Assembly: GCA_964467255.1 (NCBI GenBank)
Contig: CAYXPR010000001.1
Coordinates: forward strand, 124,001-188,000
DNA length: 64,000 nt
Direction of reading: 5' to 3'
DNA from: CAYXPR01 sp964467255
GTDB taxonomy: Bacteria > Pseudomonadota > Alphaproteobacteria > Rickettsiales > RGZB01
Shown here: positions 16,527-24,618 of the stretch, piece by piece
Position numbering within the stretch: position 1 is the stretch's first letter
How the letters are laid out: each line of letters opens with the position of its first letter
Position numbers and translations under genes: made by a program
Notes under the pieces: generated by a model
Databases searched by the model: none
What the model was told of the DNA's origin: nothing
The model's input: only the letters and a program-made list of their open reading frames with translations

Positions 16527-17348
16527 ATGTACGAGCACGTAAAAATACTTCTGGTGGGTGGCGGCAAAATGGGCTCTGCCCTGATGGCGGGCTGGCTGAA
16601 AGCCGGCTTTGATGCTGAAACCATGCGCGTGGTGGAACCTTCACGCGCGCCGCGCTTGCACCTGAAAGAAGATTTCGGCCTGAAAGTGCTCGAGCACTTG
16701 GAGGAGCTGGAAAAAGACTATGTGCCGGACGTGGTGGTGCTGGCGGTGAAGCCGCAGGCGATGGATGAGATACTCGCGGCCTATGCCAAACTGGGCTGGC
16801 ATAAAACATTATTCCTGACCATTGCGGCAGGCCGCACAATTGCCTCGCTGAAAAAGCATTTGGGGGCAAAGGCGGCTGTGGTGCGCGCCATGCCGAACCT
16901 GCCTGCCACCATCGGGCAGGGGATTACCGTGATGATTGGCAGCGACATTAACGGCTTCCAGCGCGAACTGGCCTACACCATGCTAAAGGCGGCAGGCGAT
17001 GTGATATGGACGGATGACGAAGGCCAGATGGATGCGGTGACGGCTGTTTCCGGCAGCGGCCCCGCCTATCTGTTCCATTTTATTGAGGCATTCACTGATG
17101 CAGCCAAGGCTGCAGGGCTGGATGATGAGATGGCCCGCAAGCTGGTGGAAAAAACCGTGGTGGGCAGTGCTGAGCTGTTGCTGCAGTCTGGTGCTCCGGC
17201 ACATTTTCTACGCGAAAGCGTTACAAGCCCAGGTGGTACGACCGAGGCTGCGCTTACCATCCTGATGGATAAAGATAAGGGGCTAAAAGCACCCCTAACC
17301 GAGGCGGTCATAAGGGCGAAAAACCGAGCCAGAGAGCTAAGCAGCTAG
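16527..17348 (+). CDS. proC: pyrroline-5-carboxylate reductase ProC
   Basis: Last enzyme of proline synthesis, reducing P5C to proline with NAD(P)H. The Rossmann loop is LLVGGGKMGSALMAGW (residues about 8-23). The P5CR C-terminal dimerisation signature, with ESVTSPGGTTEAAL, is complete, as is AVSGSGPAYLFHFIE. Length 273 is standard. It is the second gene after ubiK. Its stop (17346-17348) directly abuts a dyad element that belongs to the phasin promoter region. Confidence 0.95.
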   Translation: MYEHVKILLVGGGKMGSALMAGWLKAGFDAETMRVVEPSRAPRLHLKEDFGLKVLEHLEELEKDYVPDVVVLAVKPQAMDEILAAYAKLGWHKTLFLTIAAGRTIASLKKHLGAKAAVVRAMPNLPATIGQGITVMIGSDINGFQRELAYTMLKAAGDVIWTDDEGQMDAVTAVSGSGPAYLFHFIEAFTDAAKAAGLDDEMARKLVEKTVVGSAELLLQSGAPAHFLRESVTSPGGTTEAALTILMDKDKGLKAPLTEAVIRAKNRARELSS

Positions 17349-17369
17349 TTTTTGTGCACTGCACAAAAA
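17349..17369. promoter_or_regulatory. 21-base dyad upstream of the phasin gene, candidate PhaR-type operator
   Basis: Two 10-base arms, TTTTTGTGCA and TGCACAAAAA, flank a single C and form a perfect dyad four bases upstream of the phasin -35 box. The core TGCACTGCA resembles the TGC/GCA-rich dyads described for PHA regulators of the PhaR family at phasin promoters. Repression by PhaR is inferred; no phaR gene is in the window. Confidence 0.5.
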
Positions 17370-17372
17370 CGC

Positions 17373-17401
17373 TTGACAGCACCCCCAAGATATGAGATAT
17401 T
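17373..17401 (+). promoter_or_regulatory. phasin gene promoter
   Basis: A perfect -35 TTGACA (17373-17378), a 17-base spacer and GATATT (17396-17401) form the clearest sigma-70-type promoter in the window. It leaves a 5' UTR of about 85 bases before the ATG at 17491, which has AAAGAGG as ribosome-binding site. Confidence 0.75.
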
Positions 17402-17490
17402 CCGCCCCGTCTGGTTGATTTAGCCCATTGTTGCGGGCGACCGCGACTGGTGTTAAGTAACTGAAAAATATAAATTTTAAAGAGGTTGTC

Positions 17491-17919
17491 ATGTCACAGC
17501 AAAATAATCCATTCGCAGAAGCAATGAAGTTCTTCTCGAACTTCCAGGTTCCTGCTCTGAATTACAAAGATGCATTCACTGCAGGTCGCAAAAACGTTGA
17601 AGCCCTCACGGCTGCCAATCAGGCGGTTGCTGAAGGTGCTCAGGCTGTTATCCGCCGCCAGGTGGAAATCGCTCAGTCCAACGCCGAAGGCGCGCTGAAC
17701 CTGATGAAAGAAGTGTATGCTTCTAAAAGCCCAGAAGCCAGCATCGCGAAGCAGGCTGAATTCGCAAAGAAGGTTTTCGAATCTTCTCTCGCGAACACCC
17801 GCGAACTGGTAGAAATGGCTTCTAAGTCCGGTGCCGAAGCTGCTGAAATCATCAGCAAGCAGTTCGTTTCTGGCGTGGAAGAAATTTCCAAAGTATCCAA
17901 GAAAGCCGCTAACGCCTAG
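17491..17919 (+). CDS. phasin-family protein
   Basis: Small amphipathic protein (142 residues, Pfam Phasin_2 type) that coats polyhydroxyalkanoate granules. It opens with a segment rich in aromatic residues, NPFAEAMKFFSNFQVPAL, then FTAGRKNVEALTAANQAVAEGAQAV, the characteristic phasin block. The rest is Ala-rich helix with no cysteine or signal peptide. It is monocistronic: a strong promoter and dyad lie upstream and an intrinsic terminator downstream. No phaC or phaZ is in the window, so active PHA synthesis is inferred only. Confidence 0.9.
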   Translation: MSQQNNPFAEAMKFFSNFQVPALNYKDAFTAGRKNVEALTAANQAVAEGAQAVIRRQVEIAQSNAEGALNLMKEVYASKSPEASIAKQAEFAKKVFESSLANTRELVEMASKSGAEAAEIISKQFVSGVEEISKVSKKAANA

Positions 17920-17940
17920 TTTTCTAGGAATAAGCTGTTA

Positions 17941-17972
17941 AAAAAGCCGCCCGTAACCCGGGCGGCTTTTTT
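17941..17972 (+). terminator. intrinsic terminator of the phasin gene
   Basis: GCCGCCC (17946-17952) pairs with GGGCGGC (17960-17966) around a 7-base loop, preceded by five A and followed by six T. The A-tract makes it usable from both strands. Confidence 0.9.
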
Positions 17973-18052
17973 GTTTTCGCGCCCTAAGAAACAGCCTCAA
18001 AATTAACGTATTTTTAGTGATTTGGAGGTACCATCGGGGTGTGGGAGGTAGA

Positions 18053-18925
18053 ATGTCTTTATTTGAGCAAGCCCTGAAGGGCCGGTTTATGTCGCTTCAG
18101 GCAATGGGTGCCGAAATGCAGAAGCTGCATAAACAGGACACTGCAACCCAAATGTCTAACGCTGCTCGCAGGCTTATTGAGAATCCGTCTGCGGCAGAAG
18201 AAATCGCACAGTACCTTAAGAAAAAAAACATAGATACCGTTGCCTATTTTGACGAAGGCGGCCAGAGCATCGTATTCATTGTGCCGGATGGCGACCTAGT
18301 GGTGCGTATTGCTCATAAGGATTTTGAAGGTGGCCAAGGCAGGGCCCCCACAGAGAAGGTTTTGCAGCCACTGGAAAGACAGGAGTTTGAGAACGGCTTT
18401 ATCGTTGAATTTTTGCCGTTTCTAAGGGAGCCTGCCGGCAGAAAGCATGTGAATGCCATCATGGAGGGTTTGGCGCGTGATGGGCTTGAGTTTTCAGACC
18501 CGAAGCCAGCCAACGTACGCCTGCTGCCCGACGAGAAGAGAACCCCTGTTATTATTGATGGTGATGCCGTGGATATTGGACGGAGTGGGCAATTTAGAGC
18601 CTATGCTGCCAAGGTGAAAGGCAAGCCCTCGGAATATACTTGGGAGGAAGGGCTGCAAAACAGCCTGTTTTCAGACCTTTGCAAGAAATATAATTTGAAC
18701 GGGCAGGAATATTCCAAAGACTTCTTCTGGGATTCGTTGCAAGAAGTGGTTGATAGCATACCGAAGTCTGGTTTTCTCTATGAGGTGGCAAGTGAGAGAA
18801 AAAAAATTAGAGATAAGCACGAGCGCAGAAGCGGAAAATACAGCGATGATTTGTATGACGCCAGCGATGATGACGGTGGCCACAGAGGCGGTCGTGGCGG
18901 TAGCGGCCATAGAGATCGGTTCTAA
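18053..18925 (+). CDS. uncharacterised protein-kinase-like protein
   Basis: No family is recognised by name, but the 290-residue protein shows a kinase-fold pattern. EGGQS (68-72) sits where the Gly-rich loop would be. DLVVRIAHK (81-89) resembles the beta-3 strand, with Arg85 near the usual Lys position. DPKPAN (149-154) matches the spacing of the catalytic DxKPxN loop, and VIIDGD (166-171) stands where DFG would be. Residues 1-60 are helical. The C-terminus is acidic, then a Gly/His/Arg-rich tail. GTG/ATG choice: ATG at 18053 has GGGAGG upstream. It is a single gene, flanked by the phasin terminator and a convergent histidine kinase gene. Kinase activity is not established; a pseudokinase or aminoglycoside-phosphotransferase relative is equally possible. 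Confidence 0.6.
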   Translation: MSLFEQALKGRFMSLQAMGAEMQKLHKQDTATQMSNAARRLIENPSAAEEIAQYLKKKNIDTVAYFDEGGQSIVFIVPDGDLVVRIAHKDFEGGQGRAPTEKVLQPLERQEFENGFIVEFLPFLREPAGRKHVNAIMEGLARDGLEFSDPKPANVRLLPDEKRTPVIIDGDAVDIGRSGQFRAYAAKVKGKPSEYTWEEGLQNSLFSDLCKKYNLNGQEYSKDFFWDSLQEVVDSIPKSGFLYEVASERKKIRDKHERRSGKYSDDLYDASDDDGGHRGGRGGSGHRDRF

Positions 18926-18927
18926 AC

Positions 18928-20229
18928 TTAAAGCGGTAGGGAAAGCGTGACCTTCAGCCCACCCATGGCGCTTTCGCCAAGCTGGATATGGCCGCCATGC
19001 TGGTGAATGATATCGCGCGCAATAGAAAGCCCTAAACCCACGCCACCTGTTTCAAGATTGCGTGAGGTATCGAGCCGCACGAAGGGGGCAAACACGGTCT
19101 CGCGGCTTTGTGGCGGAATGCCGGGGCCGTTATCCTCAATGATGACTTCGATATGGTCTCCCGCTTTGACGGAGGAAAGCCTGACATATTTGGCATAACG
19201 CAGGGCGTTATCCATAAGGTTGGCAAGACAGCGGCGGAAAGCCTGCGGCCGTGCGTGAATGCGGATGTCGTCTGCCAGCATGAGGGTGATGCGGTCTTTT
19301 TCCGACCGGTAGGTATCGGCAAAATTCTGTAGGAAATTGGCCAGTTCCAGTGGCTCAGATTTTTCGGATTCACCGCTGCGTACGAACTCAAGGTAACCTT
19401 CGACCATGTGTTCCATCTCGGCGACGTCCTGCAATAGTTCCTCGGTCTGGCTCGATTTTTTCATCAAAGCGAGCTGTAGTTTCATGCGGGTGAGGGGTGT
19501 GCGTAAATCGTGCGAAACTCCTGCCAGCATTTCGGTGCGTTGTTGCACCTGCCGCCGGATTCGCTCTTTCATATCCAAAAACGCTTTGGCCGCCTGCTTC
19601 ACTTCCAGAGCACCTTGTGGCTTGAAATTGGCGACATCCTGCCCTTTGCCGAACTTATCCGCCGCTTCAGAAAGCCGCACGATGGAGCGCACCTGATTGC
19701 GCAAAAACAGGATGGAAACCACTAGCAAAATACCGCCCGTGCCCATAGTCCACATGATGTAAATGTAGGTGGTGGGGTTCAAAAGCCGCTTCCTCGGCAT
19801 GCTGACGGTAATGTGCGATGAGGGACGCGTAATAACAACGGTAACCAAGGCTTTTTCCGTGTTTTCGACGATATAGAAGGAGTCTTTGAGCAACTCGTGA
19901 ATGGCGCTTTCCAGCTCGGGGAAGCGCTGGGTGGGCTTGCCCATGACTGCGCCGGGGATATTCTTGCCATGAAAGGCAACATCAAGGTTCAGGTATTTTT
20001 TGGCTTCCCGCAGGATTTCAGCGCGCTCTTCGGCTGAGGCGTTGCGGGTTTTGTCGAGTACCATCGCGATTTCAGAGGCGAGCGAGGCGGAAATATTGCG
20101 CGACATGCTTTCCCAGTGGCGGGCATAAAACATGTAGGTGGCCACAAGCTGCACCGCCACCGCCGGCACGATGATGATGAGGAGGAACCGCCCATACAGC
20201 GATTTAGGTGCAAATCTTTTTAAAAACAT
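18928..20229 (-). CDS. EnvZ-type sensor histidine kinase, orphan
   Basis: Inner-membrane sensor kinase of the EnvZ/HPK family (433 residues). Membrane helix 1 spans about 12-34 and helix 2 about 157-177, enclosing a periplasmic domain of about 120 residues. A HAMP linker leads to the H-box AGVSHDLRTPLTRMK with phospho-acceptor His240. The N-box LANLMDNALRYA and G-boxes EDNGPGIP and GLGLSIARDI complete the ATPase. In most Alphaproteobacteria envZ follows ompR; here leuA lies upstream on the opposite strand and no response regulator is adjacent. The partner must be elsewhere. The gene converges on the kinase-like gene, with 2 bases between them. Confidence 0.9.
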   Translation of the reverse strand: MFLKRFAPKSLYGRFLLIIIVPAVAVQLVATYMFYARHWESMSRNISASLASEIAMVLDKTRNASAEERAEILREAKKYLNLDVAFHGKNIPGAVMGKPTQRFPELESAIHELLKDSFYIVENTEKALVTVVITRPSSHITVSMPRKRLLNPTTYIYIMWTMGTGGILLVVSILFLRNQVRSIVRLSEAADKFGKGQDVANFKPQGALEVKQAAKAFLDMKERIRRQVQQRTEMLAGVSHDLRTPLTRMKLQLALMKKSSQTEELLQDVAEMEHMVEGYLEFVRSGESEKSEPLELANFLQNFADTYRSEKDRITLMLADDIRIHARPQAFRRCLANLMDNALRYAKYVRLSSVKAGDHIEVIIEDNGPGIPPQSRETVFAPFVRLDTSRNLETGGVGLGLSIARDIIHQHGGHIQLGESAMGGLKVTLSLPL

Positions 20230-20272
20230 TGATTTGTTTCTTGCAAAAAAACGCTTATATATTAATAAGGAA

Positions 20273-20309
20273 CATACTATAACCCTGCGTTATGGTGATG
20301 TATAGTGTG
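20273..20309. repeat. overlapping inverted repeats in the leuA leader
   Basis: CATACTATA (20273-20281) can pair with TATAGTGTG (20301-20309), while ATAAC (20279-20283) can pair with GTTAT (20289-20293). The two pairings share bases and are mutually exclusive. They lie about 50-90 bases before leuA. No leader peptide rich in leucine codons or T-tract follows, so classical attenuation is not supported. Confidence 0.35.
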
Positions 20310-20359
20310 AAGGCGTAAGGCGATATCCTGCCCCTCGCATTTTCGGAAAGCTTAAAACT

Positions 20360-21982
20360 ATGGCCAAGGCCACAAAAAAAGGCAGCTCCAAGCGCGAGCG
20401 GGTGATTATTTTTGACACCACGCTGCGTGATGGCGAGCAATCCCCCGGCGCAACGATGACGCCGGAAGAGAAGCTCCGCGTTGCCGACGTGCTCGACCAG
20501 ATGGGCGTAGACGTGATTGAGGCAGGCTTTGCCATTGCCTCAGAAGGCGATTTTTATGCCATTAATGAAATTGCCAAAGTGGCAAAAAATGCTACCATCT
20601 GTAGCCTTGCGCGCTGCAAACCCATTGATATTGAACGCGCCGCCGAAGCGGTGAAGCCCGCAAAGCGCGGCCGCATCCACACATTTGTTTCCACCAGCCC
20701 GATTCATTTGAAGTATCAGATGAAGATGAGCGAATCGCAGGTGCTGGAACTGATTGCAGACTGCGTGAAACTGGCCCGCCGCCGCTGCGACGACGTGGAA
20801 TGGAGCGCGATGGACGCCACGCGCAGCGATATCGATTTCCTGTGCCGCGCGATTGAGCTGGCCATTAAGTCCGGCGCGACGACGATTAACATTCCTGACA
20901 CGGTGGGTTATGCCCTGCCGCAGGATTATCACCGCATTATCGGCGCCGTGAAAAACCGCGTGCCGAATATCGATAAAGTGATTATCTCCGTGCACTGCCA
21001 GAACGACCTTGGCCTTGCCACGGCGAACTCACTGGCGGCGGTGGAAGCCGGTGCGCGCCAGATTGAATGCACTATCAACGGTATTGGTGAGCGCGCGGGT
21101 AATACATCGCTTGAAGAAGTGGTGATGGCGATTAAAACCCGCCAAGATTTGCTGAATTTTGATATGGGCGTGAAGACGGAATACATTATGCGCGCCTCGA
21201 AACTGGTGCAGAATATCACGGGTTTTTCCATTCAGCCGAACAAGGCGATTGTGGGCGCAAATGCGTTTGCGCATGAATCCGGCATCCATCAGGATGGCGT
21301 GCTGAAACATGCTTCGACCTATGAAATCATGACGCCGGAATCGGTGGGCTTGGTGCGTAAAACCTCGCTGGTGATGGGCAAGCACTCTGGCCGCCATGCA
21401 TTTAAAGATAAGCTGAAAGAACTGGGCCTTGCGTTGGGTGACAATGCTTTTGAAGATGCATTTAACCGCTTCAAAGCACTCGCGGATAAGAAAAAGACGG
21501 TATACGACGATGACATCATCGCGCTGGTGGATGACACGGCAGGCAAAGGCGATGAGCGCGTGACGCTGAAAAAACTGAAAGTGGTGTGCGGCTCAGAAGG
21601 CAAAGCGAAAGCGGAGCTGTCGCTGACAGTCGATGGTAAGGTGAAGTCAGCCAAAACGGAAGGCGATGGCCCTGTAGATGCATCGTTCAAAGCCATCCGC
21701 GCGATTGTGGCACATAAAGCCCGCCTGACGCTGTATCAGGTGCATGCCGTGACCAAAGGAATTGATGCCCAAGCCGAGGTAACCGTGCGCCTTGAAACGG
21801 ATAAAGGCATCATCATCAACGGCAACGGTGCGGATACCGACACCATGGTGGCAAGCACGCAGGCGTACATCGCTGCGCTAAATAAGTTACTCAGCTACGA
21901 AGAAAAGCTGGTGCCGGAGCGCGCGGCGCTTGCAACTGAAAATAAAATCACTAAACATAAACAACGTAACGTAAAGCGGTAA
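20360..21982 (+). CDS. leuA: 2-isopropylmalate synthase LeuA
   Basis: First committed enzyme of leucine synthesis (acetyl-CoA + 2-ketoisovalerate). The catalytic HMGL-like barrel begins with DTTLRDGEQSPGATMT (residues about 15-30), and the second signature NCxNDLGLA-like (HCQNDLGLATANSLAA) contributes metal-binding residues. The C-terminal allosteric LeuA_dimer domain (about 400-520) is complete, so leucine feedback control is expected. The 540-residue length is normal. The start ATG is at 20360. mreB follows only 13 bases downstream, so leuA may share a transcript with the shape genes. Confidence 0.96.
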   Translation: MAKATKKGSSKRERVIIFDTTLRDGEQSPGATMTPEEKLRVADVLDQMGVDVIEAGFAIASEGDFYAINEIAKVAKNATICSLARCKPIDIERAAEAVKPAKRGRIHTFVSTSPIHLKYQMKMSESQVLELIADCVKLARRRCDDVEWSAMDATRSDIDFLCRAIELAIKSGATTINIPDTVGYALPQDYHRIIGAVKNRVPNIDKVIISVHCQNDLGLATANSLAAVEAGARQIECTINGIGERAGNTSLEEVVMAIKTRQDLLNFDMGVKTEYIMRASKLVQNITGFSIQPNKAIVGANAFAHESGIHQDGVLKHASTYEIMTPESVGLVRKTSLVMGKHSGRHAFKDKLKELGLALGDNAFEDAFNRFKALADKKKTVYDDDIIALVDDTAGKGDERVTLKKLKVVCGSEGKAKAELSLTVDGKVKSAKTEGDGPVDASFKAIRAIVAHKARLTLYQVHAVTKGIDAQAEVTVRLETDKGIIINGNGADTDTMVASTQAYIAALNKLLSYEEKLVPERAALATENKITKHKQRNVKR

Positions 21983-21995
21983 AGGCTCCCCCACT

Positions 21996-23036
21996 ATGCT
22001 GTCAAAAATTTTCGGAATGTTCTCTTGCGATATGGCGATCGACCTCGGCACCGCCAACACGCTGGTCTATGTGAAAGACCGCGGCATTGTGCTGAACGAG
22101 CCTTCGGTGGTCGCGCTGCTCAAGCAGAACGGAACGATGGTGCCGTATGCCTTCGGTAACGAAGCCAAGCTCATGCTGGGCCGTACGCCCGCTGAAATTG
22201 AAGCCATCCGCCCATTGAAAGACGGTGTGATTGCCGACTTCAAAGGCGCCGAAGAAATGATTAAGCACTTTATCCGCATGGTGCATAACCGCAAAAGCTT
22301 TACCGGCCCGCTGATTATTATTTGCGTACCTTCCGGCTCGACACCGGTGGAACGCCGCGCGATTCAAGACGCCGCCGAAAGCGCCGGTGCCCGCGAAGTG
22401 TACCTGATTGAAGAACCGATGGCCGCCGCGATTGGTGCCGGCCTACCGGTGACCGAACCAACGGGTTCGATGGTGGTAGACATTGGTGGCGGCACGACCG
22501 AAGTGGCCGTGCTTTCCTTGGGCGGCATCGTGTATGCCCGCTCGGTGCGCGTGGGTGGTGACATGATGGACGAAGCCATCATCAGCTACATCCGCCGTTA
22601 CCACAACCTGCTGGTGGGTGAATCCACCGCTGAAAAAATCAAGAAAACGATTGGTGCCGCTTGCCCGCCGAAAAAAGGTGATGGCGAAAGCATGCAGATT
22701 AAAGGCCGCGATTTGATTAACGGCGTGCCGAAAGAAATCACGCTGACCGAACACCAGATTGCCGAAAGCTTGCTTGAGCCGGTGACGAACATTGTGGAAG
22801 CTGTGAAGGTTGCGCTCGAACGCACCCCGCCGGAGCTTTCTTCCGACATCGTGGACAAAGGCATCGTGATGACTGGCGGCGGCGCGCTGCTGAAGAACCT
22901 CGATGTGGTGCTCAGGAAAGCAACCGGTCTGCCGGTGTTTGTGGCCGACGATGCGCTTTCTTCCGTGGCGCTGGGCTCTGGCCGTGTGCTTGAGGAATTC
23001 AAAAAATTCCGTCACGTTCTGTTCAAGCAGGATTAA
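21996..23036 (+). CDS. mreB: rod-shape-determining actin homologue MreB
   Basis: Bacterial actin that directs lateral cell-wall synthesis. The phosphate-1 loop AIDLGTANTLVY begins near residue 14. The conserved block SAGAREVYLIEEPMAAAIGAGL and phosphate-2 VDIGGGTTEVAVLSLGG are present, and the adenosine motif MTGGGALLKNLD lies near residue 290. Length 346 is standard. It heads mreB-mreC-mreD-mrdA-rodA, the elongasome cluster. A 151-base gap separates it from mreC, which may contain a second promoter or a processing site. Confidence 0.97.
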   Translation: MLSKIFGMFSCDMAIDLGTANTLVYVKDRGIVLNEPSVVALLKQNGTMVPYAFGNEAKLMLGRTPAEIEAIRPLKDGVIADFKGAEEMIKHFIRMVHNRKSFTGPLIIICVPSGSTPVERRAIQDAAESAGAREVYLIEEPMAAAIGAGLPVTEPTGSMVVDIGGGTTEVAVLSLGGIVYARSVRVGGDMMDEAIISYIRRYHNLLVGESTAEKIKKTIGAACPPKKGDGESMQIKGRDLINGVPKEITLTEHQIAESLLEPVTNIVEAVKVALERTPPELSSDIVDKGIVMTGGGALLKNLDVVLRKATGLPVFVADDALSSVALGSGRVLEEFKKFRHVLFKQD

Positions 23037-23187
23037 GCCTGAATTCGTAGCGTTTGGCGTGCGTGCTGAATTGTGGCATCGCTGCGTGAAAGCCTTTGAA
23101 CTATCAGATATTTTGTGTATCTTAAAAACTGGAGACACACTGTGTTGTGTGCCGTAATTTTTTGCCGGACTCAGGTAGCATCACACC

Positions 23188-24087
23188 ATGCCGAAACGTA
23201 GAAAAAAGAAGCATTCCTTTTTCTTGACGGCCGTTTTTCCTTTCCGCAGTTTTTTCCAAAAAATCGTTTTTGTTTTTGTACTGACCATTGCCATTGCAGG
23301 CTTGGTGCTGGGTAAATCAAATCACGAGCAGATGGTGGCGGTACGTGCGCTGGTGATTGATATTGCGCTCCCGCTGGTGCGGATTGTGTCGATGCCAATC
23401 AACGCGGTGATTGCGGTGGGCAGTACGCTGCACGAAGCGGTGTTCGTGTTTGAAGAAAACCGTTTGCTGCGCCAACAGAACGCACGCCTCGCGCGGATGC
23501 AGATGGTGGCTGCGCAAGTGCAGACTGAAAATGTGCGCTTGCGGCAGATGCTGCATTTTATTTCTGAGCCGACCTACGGGTTTATCACCGCGCGCGTGGT
23601 GAGTGACATTAGCAGCCCTTACATGCGTGCGACCATGATTAACGCAGGCAGTGCGGCAGGTGTTAAAAAAGGGCAAGTGGTTTTGAATGAAAAAGGCCTT
23701 GTTGGCCGTGTGCTGGAAGTGGGTGAACATTCGTCGCGCGTGCTGCTGCTGAACGACATGAATTCACGTGTGCCGGTGATGACGAGCAATTCACGCGAAC
23801 GCGGTATTTTAACTGGTGATAACCGCGATAGCCCTATCATGCGCCACCTGCGTATTGACCATGAAGTACAGGTGGGCGAGAGCGTGCTGACCTCGGGCGA
23901 TGGTCAATACTTCCCCGCCGGCCTGCCGGTGGGTGTGATAAAAAATATTGGTGACGATGGTGCGCGCACGGCAGTGTTTGTGAAACCAGAGCAACTTGAA
24001 TATGTGAACATCATCGATTTTAGTGCGGCGGCGGAGAAATCTTCTGAAATGGGCCCTCCCGCAACTCCAACCCCCGCGCTGCAATAA
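23188..24087 (+). CDS. mreC: cell-shape protein MreC
   Basis: Bitopic inner-membrane protein that links MreB to PBP2 and activates it. The N-terminus is Lys/Arg-rich and cytoplasmic, with one membrane helix at about 27-46. A coiled-coil (about 85-120, EENRLLRQQNARLARMQ) and the periplasmic beta-barrel pair follow, with GSAAGVKKGQVVLNEKGLVGRV and GDNRDSP conserved. Length 299. Its role next to mreD and mrdA is standard for the elongasome. Confidence 0.94.
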   Translation: MPKRRKKKHSFFLTAVFPFRSFFQKIVFVFVLTIAIAGLVLGKSNHEQMVAVRALVIDIALPLVRIVSMPINAVIAVGSTLHEAVFVFEENRLLRQQNARLARMQMVAAQVQTENVRLRQMLHFISEPTYGFITARVVSDISSPYMRATMINAGSAAGVKKGQVVLNEKGLVGRVLEVGEHSSRVLLLNDMNSRVPVMTSNSRERGILTGDNRDSPIMRHLRIDHEVQVGESVLTSGDGQYFPAGLPVGVIKNIGDDGARTAVFVKPEQLEYVNIIDFSAAAEKSSEMGPPATPTPALQ

Positions 24088-24101
24088 GGCATGTAGAGGC
24101 G

Positions 24102-24617
24102 ATGAGCATCAACTGGAATCAGGAACGTTTTTCTCCCCGCTATCTTATTCCCGGCGGTATTTTTTTAGTTCTGGTTTTACTGTCGAGTGCCGACTTGCAC
24201 CTGCCAAGCCTTCGACAAGTATTCCCGCAGCTTGGCGTGATGGCGATATTTTACTGGGGCATTTACTGGCCGCGCCTGATGCCATACTGGCTGATGCTGG
24301 TGGTGGGCGTGCTGCAAGATACGTTATATGGCCTACCGCTCGGAACATTTGCTTGCGCCAACACGTTACTGCTGGGTGTATTGATTATGTTCCGCCGTTA
24401 CTTTGCGAACGCTACTTTTTTTGCCCTTTGGCTTTCTTTCGCGCTTGCGCTGCTGGGTTATGTGGCGCTGATTGCCGCCAGCCATAAATTTTATTACGGT
24501 AATTTTGCCATGTCGGAAGTGGCGCTGTGGCAATGGGGCGTGTCGGTGCTGGTGTACCCTTCCATGCAGAGTGTGTTTTTCTGGTTCCACAGTCATTTCT
24601 TGCGGCTTGCGGTATAA
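24102..24617 (+). CDS. mreD: rod-shape-determining protein MreD
   Basis: Small polytopic inner-membrane protein (171 residues) with five or six hydrophobic segments. Poorly conserved at sequence level, it is identified by position between mreC and mrdA, by length and by motifs such as PDAILADAG-like PRLMPYWLMLVVGVLQDTLYGLPLG near residue 60-85, the region conserved in MreD. It starts 15 bases after mreC; mrdA begins 1 base after its stop, so translation is probably coupled. Confidence 0.88.
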   Translation: MSINWNQERFSPRYLIPGGIFLVLVLLSSADLHLPSLRQVFPQLGVMAIFYWGIYWPRLMPYWLMLVVGVLQDTLYGLPLGTFACANTLLLGVLIMFRRYFANATFFALWLSFALALLGYVALIAASHKFYYGNFAMSEVALWQWGVSVLVYPSMQSVFFWFHSHFLRLAV

Positions 24618-24618
24618 C

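Noticed and set aside
24472..24618. Upstream extension of mrdA
   Set aside because: The frame runs inside mreD; the ATG at 24619 with its position after the mreD stop is the real start.
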